This document shows, in pieces, positions 7,187-8,296 of a stretch of 8,296 nucleotides of DNA. Position 1 is the stretch's first letter. Each line of letters opens with the position of its first letter. Both the position numbers and the translations under genes were made by a program. Source of the stretch: an uncultured Oscillibacter sp. (lineage in GTDB: Bacteria; Bacillota; Clostridia; Oscillospirales; Oscillospiraceae). The stretch spans positions 1 to 8,296 of the forward strand of contig CAMHDB010000078.1 of the NCBI GenBank assembly GCA_946183715.1, read 5' to 3'. The notes under the pieces are model-generated. The model was not told the origin of the DNA, searched no databases, and saw nothing but the letters and a program-made list of their open reading frames with translations.

Positions 7187-7215
7187 ATTTTACCAGATTT
7201 TCCGCGCCGTGTCTA
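7187..7215 (-). promoter_or_regulatory. Promoter of the TIR-LRR gene
   Basis: Read on the minus strand, TAGACA (7215-7210) and TAAAAT (7192-7187) are separated by 17 bases, and TGG just before the -10 box gives an extended -10 element. Transcription would start near 7180, leaving a very short leader that carries AAGGAGG. The promoter lies 11 bases past the A-run that marks the end of the enolase terminator, so the gene is an independent transcription unit, apparently with constitutive-type signals. Confidence 0.8.
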
Positions 7216-7226
7216 GCTCTTTTTTC

Positions 7227-7261
7227 AAAAAAGGGGCCGGAACGCTTGCGCGCCCCGGCCC
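7227..7261 (-). terminator. Rho-independent terminator of eno
   Basis: On the minus strand, GGGCCGG (7261-7255) pairs with CCGGCCC (7240-7234). The stem extends by five more pairs, including two G-T wobbles, to a GCAA tetraloop (7249-7246). One C is followed by six T residues (7232-7227). It starts 19 bases after the eno stop and isolates eno from the TIR-LRR gene on the same strand. Confidence 0.92.
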
Positions 7262-7280
7262 GGTTAGGCTGTATGGTAGA

Positions 7281-8296
7281 TTACTTCAGGTTGAAGAACG
7301 CCTTGCGGCCCGGATACTGCGCCACGTCGCCCAGTTCTTCCTCGATACGGAGGAGCTGGTTGTACTTCGCCACGCGGTCGGTACGGCTCGGGGCACCGGT
7401 CTTAATCTGTCCGGCGTTGAGCGCGACGGCGATATCGGCAATGGTGGCGTCCTCGGTCTCGCCGGAGCGGTGGGACACGATAGCGGTATAGCCCGCGCGG
7501 TTGGCCATCTGGATAGCGTCGAGGGTCTCGGTGAGGGTGCCAATCTGGTTGACCTTAATCAGGATGGAGTTAGCGACGCCCCTCTCAATGCCCGTGGACA
7601 GGCGCGTGACGTTCGTGACGAACAGGTCGTCGCCGACGAGCTGAACCTTGTCGCCGATAGCGTCGGTGAGCTTCTTCCAGCCCTCCCAGTCGTCCTCGGC
7701 CATGCCGTCCTCGAGGGAGATGATGGGGTACTTGTCCGCGAAATCCTTCCACATGGCGACGAGGTCGTCGGAAGTCATCTTGCGGCCCGACTTCGGCTGG
7801 AGATAGCCCTTTTCGGGTCCGTCCTTCTGCCACTCGGAGGAGGCGGCGTCGATGGCAATGCAGAAGTCCTCGCCGGGCTTGTATCCGGCCTCGCTGATGG
7901 CCTTGACGATGGTCTTGAGGGCGTCTTCGTCGGAGCCGAGGTTCGGGGCGTAGCCGCCCTCGTCGCCGACGCCGGCGGCGGGCGTGCCGTTCTCTTTGAG
8001 GGTCTTCTTGAGCTGGTGGAACACTTCCGCGCAACGGCGCAGAGCTTCCTTGAAGGAGGGCGCGGAGACGGGCATAATCATAAATTCCTGAATCTCCACG
8101 TTGTTGGTGGCGTGGGCGCCGCCGTTGAGGATGTTCATCATGGGCACGGGGAGGGCCTTGGCGTTCGTGCCGCCGATATAGTTGTACAGAGGCAGGCCGA
8201 GGGAGGCGGCGGCGGCCTTGGCGACGGCCAGAGACGCGCCCAGAATGGCGTTGGCGCCGAGACGTTCCTTGTTGGCGGTGCCGTCGAGGTCAATCA
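7281..8296 (-). CDS. eno: Enolase (phosphopyruvate hydratase), N-terminus beyond the window
   Basis: Enolase interconverts 2-phosphoglycerate and phosphoenolpyruvate in cytosolic glycolysis and gluconeogenesis, using two Mg ions. The frame is open to the right edge and gives 337 of the usual roughly 430 residues, so about 90-95 N-terminal residues, with the mobile catalytic loop 1, are missing. Visible landmarks in order are IDLDGTANKERLGANAILGA, NGGAHATNNVEIQEFM, GDEGGYAPNLGS (general-acid glutamate), the Mg-binding aspartate of AIDAASSEW, ISLEDGM and GDDLFVTN (remaining metal ligands), IKVNQIGTLTET (general-base lysine), SHRSGETED and SRTDRVAKYNQLLRIEEELG. All key active-site residues in this part are present. 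The GTG at 8147 lies inside conserved sequence and is not the start. Composition is GC-rich like the str genes. It is followed by its own terminator and then the co-directional TIR-LRR gene. Confidence 0.97.
   Translation of the reverse strand, partial: IDLDGTANKERLGANAILGASLAVAKAAAASLGLPLYNYIGGTNAKALPVPMMNILNGGAHATNNVEIQEFMIMPVSAPSFKEALRRCAEVFHQLKKTLKENGTPAAGVGDEGGYAPNLGSDEDALKTIVKAISEAGYKPGEDFCIAIDAASSEWQKDGPEKGYLQPKSGRKMTSDDLVAMWKDFADKYPIISLEDGMAEDDWEGWKKLTDAIGDKVQLVGDDLFVTNVTRLSTGIERGVANSILIKVNQIGTLTETLDAIQMANRAGYTAIVSHRSGETEDATIADIAVALNAGQIKTGAPSRTDRVAKYNQLLRIEEELGDVAQYPGRKAFFNLK

Overview
The window looks like a chromosomal segment of a GC-rich anaerobic Gram-positive bacterium, most likely a member of Bacillota class Clostridia. 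This rests on the str-operon proteins (S12 with the longer N-terminal region, Clostridia-like EF-G and EF-Tu) and on strong AGGAGG-type ribosome binding sites. The order is uncertain, and EF-Tu and S12 also share features with Chloroflexota. Most genes prefer C or G in the third codon position, and sampled lines of the housekeeping genes run from about 52% to 78% GC, mostly near 60% or above.

Layout, left to right: (1) 1-1265, the 3' part of a TRAP-TAXI fused membrane permease ending in a rho-independent terminator. (2) 1417-5987, the str cluster rpsL-rpsG-fusA-tuf on the plus strand. A strong consensus promoter with an A-tract precedes rpsL, and tuf has a second promoter of its own. The leader and all the gaps between its genes contain inverted repeats that could be autoregulatory RNA structures or operators. 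A terminator hairpin follows tuf. (3) 6035-7162, minus strand, an intact gene with clearly lower GC (about 42-48% in sampled lines). It encodes a TIR domain, one transmembrane helix, a polyproline stretch and BspA-type leucine-rich repeats, and ends in a short repeated tail. (4) 7281-8296, minus strand, the 3' four-fifths of enolase (eno) with its own strong terminator. The TIR gene's promoter starts right after this terminator.

The str genes make the ribosomal proteins S12 and S7 and the elongation factors EF-G and EF-Tu. Enolase is glycolytic and the permease imports a small solute. None of these is functionally tied to the TIR gene, which sits alone between two conserved housekeeping genes with its own promoter and different base composition. 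It looks like a separately acquired module. Its predicted topology (TIR inside, LRR outside) is that of a Toll-like receptor with the domain order reversed, and it is the most interesting object in the window.
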